The notes below the pieces were generated by a model, which ran no database searches, was not told the DNA's origin, and saw nothing but the letters and a program-made list of their open reading frames with translations. Source: DATIJJ01 sp964612855 (GTDB lineage: Bacteria > Pseudomonadota > Gammaproteobacteria > DSM-16500). From it: a stretch of DNA of 64,000 bases. Both the position numbers and the translations under genes were made by a program. This document shows positions 8,425-17,413 of the stretch, piece by piece. Location: positions 1 to 64,000 of the forward strand of contig CAZTDR010000002.1 in the NCBI GenBank assembly GCA_964612855.1. The letters are read 5' to 3'. Every line of letters starts with the position of its first letter. Position 1 is the first letter of the stretch.

Positions 8425-10695
8425 ATGACTATTACAAATAAAATTGCTACCGAACTCAGTGTCGGAGTGCAGCAAGTGAATTCTGCTATCGAATTATTAG
8501 ACGGCGGTGCAACGGTTCCCTTTATTTCACGTTATCGTAAAGAAGTGACGGGTGGATTAAGCGATACGCAATTACGTCAATTAGAAGAGCGGTTGCATTA
8601 TTTGCGTGAAATGGAAGACCGTCGACAAACTATTTTAAAAAGCATTACTGAGCAAAATAAATTAACGCCTGAATTAGAGCAGGTCATTCTTGCTGCAGAT
8701 AACAAAGCCACTTTAGAAGATCTTTATTTACCGTATAAACCAAAACGCCGCACCAAAGCACAAATTGCGAAAGAAGCCGGCCTTGAGCCATTGGCTATGG
8801 GGTTATTGGAAAATCCCGCCCAAAATCCCGAAAAATTAGCAGAATCTTTTATTAATGCTGAAAAAAATGTCGCAACTATTGCGGATGCATTAGACGGTGC
8901 CCGACAAATTCTAATGGAATTATTCGCAGAAAACGCCGATCTAGTGGGTGAGTTACGCGATTATCTTTGGTTGCATGGCATTTTAAAAAGCGAAGTGATC
9001 AAAGGAAAAGAGCAAGAAGGTAATAAATTTTCAGATTATTTTACTTATCAAGAAGCCATTCAAAAAGCGCCCTCGCATCGTGCCTTAGCTTTATTGCGTG
9101 GACAACGCGAAGAAATTTTACGGATTAATTTAACGCTGCAACCGGATGAAGAACAAATTTGCCAAGGTAAAATCGCAGCGCAATTTGGTATTCGTCATCA
9201 AAATCGTCCTGCGGATACCTGGCTGATGGAAACTGTCTCATGGACCTGGCGAATTAAATTATTTTTAAAATTAGAGTTAGAATTGATGATGCGTTTGCGA
9301 GAAAATGCAGAAGAAGAAGCCATTAAAGTTTTTGCTAACAACTTGAAACATTTATTGATGGCAGCACCCGCAGGCCCTCGTGTTACATTGGGATTAGATC
9401 CGGGATTGCGCACCGGTGTCAAAGTGGTGGTGATTGATAATACCGGAAAATTAATGTTGCATACGGCTATTTTTCCGCATTTGCCGCGCAATGATTGGGA
9501 TGCTTCCATTGCAGCGTTGGCTAAGTATTGTTCTCATTATCAGGTTGAGCTTATCAGTATTGGGAATGGTACGGCTTCACGCGAAACGGATAAGCTGGTT
9601 TCTGAATTAAAAAAGCGTCATCCTAATCTCCAATTTACTAGCATCGTTGTTTCAGAAGCAGGTGCTTCTGTCTATTCCGCATCGGAATTAGCCGCACAAG
9701 AATTTCCTGAATTGGATGTGTCTTATCGGGGTGCTGTTTCGATTGCGCGTCGTTTACAAGATCCTTTAGCAGAACTTGTTAAAATCGAACCCAAATCCAT
9801 CGGTGTGGGTCAATACCAACATGATGTGAATCAATCTCGTTTATCGCGGATGTTGCAGGCTGTGATGGAAGATTGCGTCAATGCGGTCGGCGTTGATGTG
9901 AACACGGCTTCTGTTCCATTGCTAACGTGTGTCGCGGGTCTTAATGAAAGTGTGGCCAAAAATATTGTGGCATTTAGAAATGATAATGGTTTATTTAAAA
10001 ATCGCCAACAGTTGAAAAAAGTTTCCAGATTAGGCGAAAAAGCATTTGAACAAGCAGCTGGATTTTTACGCATTGTAAATGGAGAAAATCCTCTTGATGC
10101 ATCGGCTGTGCATCCAGAAGCTTATTCTGTTGTTGAGCGTTTATTAAAAAAACAACAAAAACCCTTAAAAGAAATCATGGGAAATACCAGTTTATTAAAA
10201 AGTGTCAATGCAGCGGAATTTACCGACGAACATTTTGGTATCCCAACCGTCACTGATATTTTACGCGAGCTCGAAAAGCCAGGTAGAGATCCTCGTCCCG
10301 AATTTAAGACGGCGGCTTTTAAAGAAGGCATCGAAGATTTAAAAGATTTACGTGCAGGGATGATATTAGAAGGTGTGGTGACTAACGTGGCGAATTTTGG
10401 CGCCTTTGTTGATATTGGTGTGCATCAAGATGGATTAGTGCATAAGTCTGCATTGGCTGATCGATTCGTGAAAGATCCGCATGAGTTTATCAAGGTGGGT
10501 GATATTGTAAAAGTGAAAGTACTGGAAGTCGATTTGCAACGAAAACGCATTCAGTTAACCATGCGTTTAGCAGAAACACCGCTGCCCTCTTCTTCGCCTT
10601 CGCCTAAAACAATCACTAAAACCATTTCCAGTAAAAATATACCGATGGAATCTGCAATGGGCAGTGCGTTGATGAGTGCTTTGAAGAAAAAATAA
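8425..10695 (+). CDS. tex: Tex family RNA-binding transcription accessory protein
   Basis: A cytosolic nucleic-acid-binding protein linked to transcription and tolerance to toxin expression in other bacteria. The chosen ATG at 8425 follows GAGGA and gives 756 residues. In order it has an N-terminal helical Tex domain (GATVPFISRYRKEVTG), a YqgF/RNase H-like domain (LGLDPGLRTGVKV), helix-hairpin-helix motifs (NTASVPLLTCVAGL...) and a C-terminal S1 domain at about 632-704 (GVVTNVANFGAFVDIG). The extra 20 codons open to 8365 lack a ribosome-binding site and cross a degenerate repeat-like stretch. Confidence 0.95.
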   Translation: MTITNKIATELSVGVQQVNSAIELLDGGATVPFISRYRKEVTGGLSDTQLRQLEERLHYLREMEDRRQTILKSITEQNKLTPELEQVILAADNKATLEDLYLPYKPKRRTKAQIAKEAGLEPLAMGLLENPAQNPEKLAESFINAEKNVATIADALDGARQILMELFAENADLVGELRDYLWLHGILKSEVIKGKEQEGNKFSDYFTYQEAIQKAPSHRALALLRGQREEILRINLTLQPDEEQICQGKIAAQFGIRHQNRPADTWLMETVSWTWRIKLFLKLELELMMRLRENAEEEAIKVFANNLKHLLMAAPAGPRVTLGLDPGLRTGVKVVVIDNTGKLMLHTAIFPHLPRNDWDASIAALAKYCSHYQVELISIGNGTASRETDKLVSELKKRHPNLQFTSIVVSEAGASVYSASELAAQEFPELDVSYRGAVSIARRLQDPLAELVKIEPKSIGVGQYQHDVNQSRLSRMLQAVMEDCVNAVGVDVNTASVPLLTCVAGLNESVAKNIVAFRNDNGLFKNRQQLKKVSRLGEKAFEQAAGFLRIVNGENPLDASAVHPEAYSVVERLLKKQQKPLKEIMGNTSLLKSVNAAEFTDEHFGIPTVTDILRELEKPGRDPRPEFKTAAFKEGIEDLKDLRAGMILEGVVTNVANFGAFVDIGVHQDGLVHKSALADRFVKDPHEFIKVGDIVKVKVLEVDLQRKRIQLTMRLAETPLPSSSPSPKTITKTISSKNIPMESAMGSALMSALKKK

Positions 10696-10704
10696 TTGAT
10701 AAAA

Positions 10705-10730
10705 AAAGCCCTGAGAATTCTCAGGGCTTT
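10705..10730. terminator. bidirectional rho-independent terminator
   Basis: AAAGCCCTGAGAA/TTCTCAGGGCTTT is a perfect 13-bp palindromic stem with A tracts on the left and T on the right, placed 10 bases after tex and 18 bases before the convergent lipoprotein stop. It can terminate both genes. Confidence 0.9.
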
Positions 10731-10747
10731 TACAAATGAACTAAAAA

Positions 10748-11209
10748 TTATTGAATCGCTTTCCATGTACCATTGGATTGAAGACATGCAACCCCAGATA
10801 CTTTGCTGGTTTTGCCATCAATAACAGCGGTCGTGGTGTAGTTACGGCAATGAGGATTACCATTGACCGTGACATAGCGTTTGGATGGAACAACGGTATA
10901 GCTGGAATTTGTTTTGCTGTTTTGCCAAGAAGCGGGTTGTCCTGTGGATACAGCTTGGTTAAGTGTTGCATGGTCGCTGCTATCCATATTATGACCAACT
11001 GCCCCACCCACTAACGCACCAGCTACCACACCTACGCCGATTGCAACGGCTTTACCTGCGCCGCCACCAACCAAGCTACCTAATAAACCACCGGCAACTG
11101 CGCCTGTTGCAACACCAATACCGGTATTTTGTTTTTGGGTGTTCGTAGAGCAGCTGATTAAGCTGACGCTGAGTAGCAATATGCCTATTCTTGTTAGAGC
11201 CCTATTCAT
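10748..11209 (-). CDS. glycine-zipper outer-membrane lipoprotein (17 kDa antigen-like)
   Basis: A 153-residue predicted lipoprotein: signal peptide with lipobox LISC (C20), a Gly/Ala-rich zipper at about 29-75 with GxxxG repeats, then a C-terminal domain with paired cysteines (NPHCRNY and GVACLQ) ending in GTWKAIQ. This layout matches the Rickettsia 17 kDa antigen/SlyB-like group of surface lipoproteins. The C-terminal region resembles families seen in Legionella and Coxiella, from memory. It is an isolated gene convergent with tex. Function is not established; envelope integrity is the usual inference. Confidence 0.82.
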   Translation of the reverse strand: MNRALTRIGILLLSVSLISCSTNTQKQNTGIGVATGAVAGGLLGSLVGGGAGKAVAIGVGVVAGALVGGAVGHNMDSSDHATLNQAVSTGQPASWQNSKTNSSYTVVPSKRYVTVNGNPHCRNYTTTAVIDGKTSKVSGVACLQSNGTWKAIQ

Positions 11210-11407
11210 AACTTCCTCCAGTTAATATACGAAACAGTTGAGAAACCCATGCCATTGGGGGGTACTTCCTTTTACAAATCGGGTTTTTGTTTGCGACTTT
11301 TACTACTGCAAACAAAACGTTATCTAAAGATTGTACAGAGAATAACGTGGAAATCATATGGGCAAACCTCCTTGTGTAATCCAGGGAAAACCCTGAAATC
11401 AAAATGA

Positions 11408-11998
11408 TCACGTGTTTTCTAAAAAGGCGATTTCTTCTTTTGTCGAGTTACGCTTCAAAATAATATTGCGTTGAGGAAAACGACCAAATTCTTTGATGAC
11501 GCGAAAATGGGCGTAAGCATAAGCAAGAAAAAGTTGATAAACTTGCGTCGTTTCCGACATTGAAAGCGTAACGAGAGTTTGAAATAAACGGATCGATTGT
11601 TCTTGTCGTTCTGAGCTTTCTGCATGCACTAAGGGCATATAAAAAAATACCCTTTCAATTAATGTCAACGATTGATCCATTTTTTCTGTTAATCCTTTCA
11701 AACAGAGTTCTTGTGCTGCGGTATCAAAGGCAAATGCTTCCGGAGAATTGCGATACAGGCTGCGCGAAAATTGGTCAAGCAAAATGATCAATGCCAAACG
11801 GCCTCGTGGTGAATCAGCCCATTGCGTCAAATGGCCAGCAATCGCATCATCATATTCTTTTTTAAAAACCTTGAGCATATTTAATTTTAATTCTTCGTTT
11901 TCACCGAACCAAAGGTTGGTACGATCACTATTAGGCAAATCAGCATGCCCTAAGTCACCGAACCAAAAATCAAGTAGTTTGTGGATAGTTTCTTCCAT
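11408..11998 (-). CDS. DUF924 family protein
   Basis: This 196-residue cytosolic alpha-helical protein carries the marks of the DUF924 (COG3803) family: DFWFGDLG near the N-terminus, LWFG, LALIILLDQFSRSLYRN, FFYMPLVHAESSERQEQS and a C-terminal GRFPQRN. The family is TPR-like and widespread; its biochemical role is unknown to me. An AAGG box eight bases upstream supports the ATG at 11998. A gap of about 200 bases to the lipoprotein gene holds no convincing gene. Confidence 0.85.
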   Translation of the reverse strand: MEETIHKLLDFWFGDLGHADLPNSDRTNLWFGENEELKLNMLKVFKKEYDDAIAGHLTQWADSPRGRLALIILLDQFSRSLYRNSPEAFAFDTAAQELCLKGLTEKMDQSLTLIERVFFYMPLVHAESSERQEQSIRLFQTLVTLSMSETTQVYQLFLAYAYAHFRVIKEFGRFPQRNIILKRNSTKEEIAFLENT

Positions 11999-12106
11999 TC
12001 GTTTACCTTCATAAGGGAATATTTATTAGCATAACATATCCGCCATCTTGTGGAGCAGTAAGGGGAAACTCTTATCCTTGCATGTTTTTATTGAGAAAAT
12101 GGCTTT

Positions 12107-12994
12107 TTATTTTCCAAGCACCAAGGCCGATACCAATTTGGCAATAATTTTCTCAGTCTTTTGTTCTGAGTCTCGTGAAGGATCAAATTCAGCAATTTCA
12201 AACCCTATTCGCCGAGGATCATTTGCACAAGTGATTAAGGCTTTGCGTAAATCTTCCGCAAAGATACCCTCTGGTTCGGTGACACCTGTACCGGGTGCGT
12301 CGCTGGGATCCATGCTGTCGATATCGATACTAATTCCATAGCCGACGGTATGTGCTGATACCGTTTTGATAGCATCCGCTAATACTGCGGTCATGCCACG
12401 CTGCTTGACTTCATCCATGTAAATTATTTTTACTTTTAGTTTTTGTAGTAGTTCTGCTTCTTTATTTTCATAACTACGAATACCAATCAAGCAAACATTT
12501 TCGGGTTGTAATTTTGGCACGTCATTGCATAATTGGGTTAAAGAACGCTCGCCATAGCCTAATAAACAAGCCATAGGCATGCCATGTAGGTTTCCACTCT
12601 CGGTGGTTTCAGGGGTATGGCTATCCATATGCGCATCAATCCAAATTAATCCTACCTGCCCCTCTGGGCGCTTTGCATGTGCGACCCCACTCCATGTACC
12701 AATTGCCGATGTGTGATCGCCACCCAAGACAAGAAAAGGTTCTTTTTTTGCTGTCAAAGCAGCAGTTGAGTCTGCGAGTTGCTGACACATTTTGGTTACT
12801 TGCGACAAGATAGAAGAATAAGATGATTCAGGTTGAATCATTTTTTCCCATGCTAAGGGGATGCCTTGTTGGTTTAGCGCTAAAAAATAAGATGAATGTT
12901 GCAATTTAAGCGGGCCTTCTCCACTTCCTGCTTGGTCCGCGCCTGCGATGCCTGAGGCATATCCGACTAAATGAAGTGAGTTATAGTTTGGCAC
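12107..12994 (-). CDS. arginase (ureohydrolase family)
   Basis: Hydrolyses arginine to ornithine and urea using a dinuclear Mn centre. The 295-residue protein has all ureohydrolase metal motifs: GGDHTSAIG, IDAHMDSHTPE and SIDIDSMDPSDAPG. The N-terminus (GYASGIAGADQAGSGEGP) resembles the Legionella-type arginases rather than agmatinase. Translation starts at GTG 12994 behind GAGGAG. No urease or ornithine genes are nearby, so the pathway role (arginine catabolism or host arginine depletion) is open. Confidence 0.88.
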   Translation of the reverse strand: MPNYNSLHLVGYASGIAGADQAGSGEGPLKLQHSSYFLALNQQGIPLAWEKMIQPESSYSSILSQVTKMCQQLADSTAALTAKKEPFLVLGGDHTSAIGTWSGVAHAKRPEGQVGLIWIDAHMDSHTPETTESGNLHGMPMACLLGYGERSLTQLCNDVPKLQPENVCLIGIRSYENKEAELLQKLKVKIIYMDEVKQRGMTAVLADAIKTVSAHTVGYGISIDIDSMDPSDAPGTGVTEPEGIFAEDLRKALITCANDPRRIGFEIAEFDPSRDSEQKTEKIIAKLVSALVLGK

Positions 12995-13053
12995 ACAAGC
13001 TCCTCTTTAATATAATTCGTCATTGATTCTTTATTTAGTTGACTCATAAAATT

Positions 13054-14109
13054 ATGCTAGAAGACGAGATATCACTCAAGCTCAAACATACTCCTTTAAT
13101 GAGCCCTTTTTTGTTGCTTACAAAGTTTAGTGTTTCTCCTGCTTTACAAAAAAGAATAGCCAGTTTTAGAGAGATTGCCCGTAAGATCATCCATGGTCAA
13201 GATCAGCGTCTTTTAGTGATTACCGGTCCCTGTTCGATTCATGATACTCAAGGGGCTTATGAGTTTGCAAAACGATTAAGCTCTGCTTGTGAACAATTTA
13301 ACCAAGAACTTTTTATCATTATGCGTGTTTACTTTGAAAAGCCGCGTACGACACTAGGATGGAAAGGTTTGATTAATGATCCTCACTTGAATGGTTCTGC
13401 TGATATCAACCATGGCCTGACATTAGCGCGTCAATTTTTGTTAGATTTAGCAGAATTAGGTGTCCCTGCAGCAACTGAATTTTTAGATCCGATTGTACCG
13501 CAGTATTTAAGTGATTTAATTTCGTGGAATGCGGTCGGTGCACGAACAACAGAAAGCCAATTGCATCGCGCAATTGCATCGAATTTACCAACTCCCGTGG
13601 GTTTTAAAAATACGACAGATGGCAATATACAAATTGCTGTGGATGCGGCTTTAACCACACGACATGCACATCATTATTTAAGTATCGATAATAGGGGAAG
13701 CCCGGTGATTGTGAATACGACGGGGAATTCGTCTTGTCATATTATTTTACGTGGGGCACAGGATCAACCTAACTATTCGATTCACTCCATTCATCAGGCA
13801 ACACAAATGCTCACTCAAGCGGGTTTGATGCCTCACGTTATGATTGATTGTAGTCATGGCAATAGCAGGAAAAACCAGCAAAATCAAATTAAAGTGGCGC
13901 GTTATATTGCAGAACAAATTCGAACCGGTTCTAAGCAAATTTTTGGAGTGATGTTAGAAAGTAATTTAATTGCGGGTAATCAAAAATTAGAAAAAGATAA
14001 AAATTTGAATTATGGGCAGAGCATTACGGATGAGTGTATTTCTTGGGAAGATACCTGGAGATTGTTGGAAGAATTGGCTGAAGCAAAACGGAGTTTACTC
14101 TTTTCTTAG
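13054..14109 (+). CDS. 3-deoxy-7-phosphoheptulonate synthase (class I DAHP synthase)
   Basis: First enzyme of the shikimate pathway, condensing PEP and erythrose-4-phosphate. At 351 residues from ATG 13054 it matches AroF/G/H length. Key segments are ITGPCSIHD, MRVYFEKPRTTLGWKG, SWNAVGARTTESQ, MIDCSHGNSRKN and GVMLESNL. I cannot tell which aromatic amino acid regulates it. A TTG at 13039 is in frame but has no better ribosome-binding site. It is monocistronic and convergent with the pilin-like gene. Confidence 0.95.
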   Translation: MLEDEISLKLKHTPLMSPFLLLTKFSVSPALQKRIASFREIARKIIHGQDQRLLVITGPCSIHDTQGAYEFAKRLSSACEQFNQELFIIMRVYFEKPRTTLGWKGLINDPHLNGSADINHGLTLARQFLLDLAELGVPAATEFLDPIVPQYLSDLISWNAVGARTTESQLHRAIASNLPTPVGFKNTTDGNIQIAVDAALTTRHAHHYLSIDNRGSPVIVNTTGNSSCHIILRGAQDQPNYSIHSIHQATQMLTQAGLMPHVMIDCSHGNSRKNQQNQIKVARYIAEQIRTGSKQIFGVMLESNLIAGNQKLEKDKNLNYGQSITDECISWEDTWRLLEELAEAKRSLLFS

Positions 14110-14127
14110 GATGAAGAGAGTAAACTC
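14091..14127. terminator. stem-loop between convergent genes
   Basis: GAGTTTACTC (14091-14100) pairs perfectly with GAGTAAACTC (14118-14127) and overlaps the end of the DAHP synthase gene. It has no clear T-run, so a terminator role is likely but weak. Confidence 0.45.
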
Positions 14128-14132
14128 ATGCT

Positions 14133-14498
14133 CTAATTAATTCCCGTCGCACTAAAACTCCCTGTTGCGCGAGCGCCGTTCAGTGTACAACTCACTGTCG
14201 TATCTAACGGAATAATGGCTGCCGTAATCGTATACCCTTTGGGTAAGCCTCCTAACAGAATCAGCGCTACATCCGTACAGTTTGTAATCGCGTTTCCTTT
14301 TGCAGGATTCGCTTTACGCATTGTGTAATTTACCGCATTTGCGGAAGATAATAAGGCTGCAGTGCTATTGACGGCGGCGGTTTTTGCATCAGTCGAAAGA
14401 TTTTTGTATTTAGGAATCGCAATGGCTGCGAATAATATTAAGATAACAATCACGATCAGCAGTTCAACCAACGTAAAGCCCCAGGGTTTTCTTTTCAT
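14133..14498 (-). CDS. type IV pilin-like (class III signal) protein
   Basis: A 121-residue prepilin with a short basic leader (MKRKPWG), cleavage before F, E5 of the mature chain, and the hydrophobic N-terminal helix (FTLVELLIVIVILILF). The mature C-terminal domain has two cysteines (TNCTDV and VSCTLN) that could form the D-region disulfide. It could be a major pilin, a minor pilin or a type II secretion pseudopilin; no other pilus genes lie nearby, so this orphan copy cannot be assigned. AAGGA precedes the ATG. Confidence 0.85.
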   Translation of the reverse strand: MKRKPWGFTLVELLIVIVILILFAAIAIPKYKNLSTDAKTAAVNSTAALLSSANAVNYTMRKANPAKGNAITNCTDVALILLGGLPKGYTITAAIIPLDTTVSCTLNGARATGSFSATGIN

Positions 14499-14551
14499 AG
14501 CACACTCTTTCCTTGTATTATTTCACTATTCCTCTGATGAGAGCTTAACAC

Positions 14552-15976
14552 ATGGACAGTCAACGCAATATTGCTTTTGTGAATCAATTATGGGATGAGT
14601 CGATTGTCCCTACTTTGATGGATTATATCCAGATTCCTAATAAATCTCCGCTTTTTGATCCCGATTGGCAGCAAAATGGTTATATGAATCAAGCTGTCCA
14701 TGTCATTACCGCATGGTGTCGTCAACAATCAATTGAGAATATGCAGCTTGAAATCATTCAGCAACCCGGGCGTACCCCGATTATTTTGATAGAAATACCC
14801 GGCAGCACGGATGACTGTGTGTTGCTATATGGGCATCTAGATAAGCAACCTGAAATGACGGGCTGGGATGCGGATTTAGGACCTTGGAAACCTGTATTAA
14901 AAGGCGATAAATTATATGGTCGAGGGAGTGCGGATGATGGTTACTCTGCGTTTGCATCGCTTGCTGCTATCAAATCATTACGCGAGCAAAATTTGCCACA
15001 TGCGCGCTGTATTATTTTAATTGAAGCTTGTGAAGAGAGTGGCAGCTATGACTTGCCCTATTACATCGAAACATTAAAAGACCGAATTGGAAAACCCAGC
15101 CTTATTATATGCTTGGATTCCGGTTGCGGTAATTACGAGCAACTCTGGATGACAACCTCGCTGCGCGGTTTAGTGTCAGGGAATTTGCATATTGAAATTT
15201 TAAAACAAGGGATACACTCAGGTGTCGGAAGTGGAATTGTTCCATCTTGTTTTTTAATTTTGCGCCAACTTTTAGATCGTATTGAAGATGAATCGAATGG
15301 GGAAATTCGGTTGGCCGATTTATTTGTCGACATTCCAGCAGAACGAATACAGCAAGCTGGATTGACGGCAGAAGTATTGGGAAAACACTTGTACGATGAT
15401 TGTCCTTTTGTGGAAAATGCCGAGCCGATTACAAAAGATATCACTGAGTTATTATTAAATCGGACCTGGCGCCCTGCTCTATCTATTATTGGTGCGGCGG
15501 GATTACCCTCACTCGTCAATGCCGGTAATGTGATACTGCCCAGTCTTTCTATCGCCTTATCCATGCGGCTCCCGCCTACGTGTGATTCAGAAAAAGCCAT
15601 GCAAGTATTAAAAACAACGTTGGAAAGAAATCCACCTTATCAAGCGCGCGTCACTTTTGAGACAAGTAAGACAGCGCCGGGATGGAACGCTCCTACCGAA
15701 GCACTTTGGTTAAAAAAGGCCACAAATCAGGCATCAGAGCATTATTTCGGCAAAGAAGCCGTATACATGGGTGAAGGCGGGACGATTCCCTTCATGGGCA
15801 TGCTCGGGAAGCGCTTTCCAGAAGCCCAATTTGTTATCACGGGCGTCTTAGGCCCGCATGCTAATGCCCATGGGCCCAATGAATTTTTACATATTCCTAC
15901 TGGAAAAAAATTAACCTGCTGTATTGCAGAAATTATTTATTCTCAGCATCAGTTTCGCAGTACAATGAAAGAATAG
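14552..15976 (+). CDS. M20 family metallopeptidase (dipeptidase-like)
   Basis: A 474-residue M20/M28-type zinc hydrolase. Metal and catalytic motifs are LYGHLDKQP (His, Asp), GRGSADDGYSAF (bridging Asp), LIEACEESGS (catalytic Glu and ligand Glu), ICLDSGCG and the C-terminal GPHANAHGPNEFL (His). The inserted dimerisation domain spans about 215-330. It resembles CNDP/DapE-like dipeptidases; the substrate is unknown. The next gene starts 22 bases downstream and is probably co-transcribed. Confidence 0.9.
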   Translation: MDSQRNIAFVNQLWDESIVPTLMDYIQIPNKSPLFDPDWQQNGYMNQAVHVITAWCRQQSIENMQLEIIQQPGRTPIILIEIPGSTDDCVLLYGHLDKQPEMTGWDADLGPWKPVLKGDKLYGRGSADDGYSAFASLAAIKSLREQNLPHARCIILIEACEESGSYDLPYYIETLKDRIGKPSLIICLDSGCGNYEQLWMTTSLRGLVSGNLHIEILKQGIHSGVGSGIVPSCFLILRQLLDRIEDESNGEIRLADLFVDIPAERIQQAGLTAEVLGKHLYDDCPFVENAEPITKDITELLLNRTWRPALSIIGAAGLPSLVNAGNVILPSLSIALSMRLPPTCDSEKAMQVLKTTLERNPPYQARVTFETSKTAPGWNAPTEALWLKKATNQASEHYFGKEAVYMGEGGTIPFMGMLGKRFPEAQFVITGVLGPHANAHGPNEFLHIPTGKKLTCCIAEIIYSQHQFRSTMKE

Positions 15977-15998
15977 GAATAGGTTCTAAGGAGGAATT

Positions 15999-16445
15999 AT
16001 GGATAATCTTACCTGGGTCCTCATCGCTGATTCAAGCAGGGCGCGTATTTTTGCCGCTTACAAAGCAAAATTATTACATAGCTCGCCGGATGCTCATGAC
16101 CTTATTCATGTCAGTGAGCATCATCACAGTAAAAGTCGCAAAAAAGATATAGAATTAACCACCGATAAACAAGGCGGGTTTGGGAAAGGAACTTTTGTGG
16201 AAGCAACTGATCCCAAACAACACGAAGCTGAATTATTTTCTCATCAAATAGCACAGCTTTTATTAAGTGCCCGCAATCAACATCGTTACCGCGACATTAT
16301 TCTCGTCGCACCACCTGCTTTTATGGGCTTACTTAATAAAAATCTTGCGCAAGAAGTGGAGAAGTTGGTGAGTTTACGGATTGAAAAAGATTACACGGCA
16401 AGCACACCGAAAGAGTTGGTGACGCAGTTGGTTGAGTGGTTGTGA
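15999..16445 (+). CDS. host attachment family protein (PF10116-like)
   Basis: A 148-residue protein beginning TWVLIADSSRARIFAAY, with HHSKSRKKDIELTTDKQGGFGKG and a C-terminal DIILVAPPAFMGLLN, the pattern of the family named for an Agrobacterium protein needed for host attachment. It has no signal peptide, so the surface role suggested by the name is doubtful here. It has a strong TAAGGAGG ribosome-binding site and sits 22 bases after the M20 peptidase gene. Confidence 0.85.
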   Translation: MDNLTWVLIADSSRARIFAAYKAKLLHSSPDAHDLIHVSEHHHSKSRKKDIELTTDKQGGFGKGTFVEATDPKQHEAELFSHQIAQLLLSARNQHRYRDIILVAPPAFMGLLNKNLAQEVEKLVSLRIEKDYTASTPKELVTQLVEWL

Positions 16446-16480
16446 TCCAGCAAATCCATTTTAAACAGCAATCGCAGCTT

Positions 16481-16516
16481 GGTGGATTACGGCAAAAAAC
16501 GCCTAATCCACCCTAC
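16481..16516 (-). repeat. GTAG-headed palindromic repeat, family A (short form)
   Basis: A 36-base short-form copy with apex GGCAAAAAACGCC, in the gap between the convergent host-attachment gene and the EamA gene. Confidence 0.85.
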
Positions 16517-16543
16517 TTTTATTGATCCGTTACTTCGCCGCGC

Positions 16544-17413
16544 TCATTTTGATCGATTCACAACCCATACGCCGCACAAAGCGATCAATCCACCCATTAA
16601 TGATAATCCACCGGGGACTTCCCCTAACCAGATCCAGCCTATCAAAGTGGCGATAATCGGTGTGAAATAAAGATAATTCACGGCTTGCGAAACGGGAATA
16701 TCTTTTAAACCATAACTCCAAGCCAGATAGCCAAATGTCGATGGGAAAATACCAAGATAAGCAACAGCACTTGTGGCTGGAATAGAAGCGGTTTGTATGT
16801 TTTTCCATAATTGCGGAGCATAAACCATCAATGACAAAGTAGCTCCCCAGATGACATAAGCAGTCACTTGAATCGCATGATACTTTTTTAAAAAAGGTTT
16901 TTGCATGACAGAATAAATACCGCCCGTGAACATCGCAATTAAAACAAAATAACAGCCCACCTGAAATTGAAATTGATGGATTTTGCTCAACATAATCAAT
17001 GCTACACCTGCAATGCTGATTAACATACCGATAATCACATTAAGTGAGATGCTCTCACGCAAAAAAATCACGGCAGTAAATACCGTAATCAACGGTGAAA
17101 GACTAATGATAAAACTCGCAATACCAGAAGGTACGGCTAATTCGCCATAATTTAATGTGAGGGTGTAGCACCCTAACCCAATCACACCAATTAGCAGTAA
17201 TAAACATTTATCACGCCAAGGAATTGGAATGCTGTGCGGTTGATTCATATACAAAATCAGCATGCAGACAGAGCCAATTAAAAAACGAAACAATCCTAAT
17301 GCGCCCGGTGTGTAGCCCACTAAACCCGCACGAATTCCTGCAAAAGCAGAAGCCCATAAGGTCACTGCGAGCAATAAACTGAACTTAGTTTTTAAAGTAA
17401 CGGTCATTTTCAT
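16544..17413 (-). CDS. EamA/DMT superfamily transporter
   Basis: Inner-membrane permease of 289 residues with about ten hydrophobic helices arranged as two EamA repeats (first ASAFAGIRAGLVGYTPGA, second with GTLG-like AYLGIFPSTFGY). It has the RhaT/YdcZ-type exporter layout; the substrate is not deducible. The start at 17413 (or ATG 17407) lies inside the last codons of zapE, so the two overlap by up to 29 bases and are likely one transcript. No ribosome-binding site stands out. Confidence 0.88.
   Translation of the reverse strand: MKMTVTLKTKFSLLLAVTLWASAFAGIRAGLVGYTPGALGLFRFLIGSVCMLILYMNQPHSIPIPWRDKCLLLLIGVIGLGCYTLTLNYGELAVPSGIASFIISLSPLITVFTAVIFLRESISLNVIIGMLISIAGVALIMLSKIHQFQFQVGCYFVLIAMFTGGIYSVMQKPFLKKYHAIQVTAYVIWGATLSLMVYAPQLWKNIQTASIPATSAVAYLGIFPSTFGYLAWSYGLKDIPVSQAVNYLYFTPIIATLIGWIWLGEVPGGLSLMGGLIALCGVWVVNRSK

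Noticed and set aside
11202..11411. 69-codon minus-strand frame between the lipoprotein and DUF924 genes
   Set aside because: No start context, no family features, and overlap with both neighbours' ends.
14133..14498. Assigning the pilin-like gene as the major pilin pilA
   Set aside because: The N-terminus fits any prepilin or pseudopilin, and no pil, gsp or msh genes lie nearby to decide.
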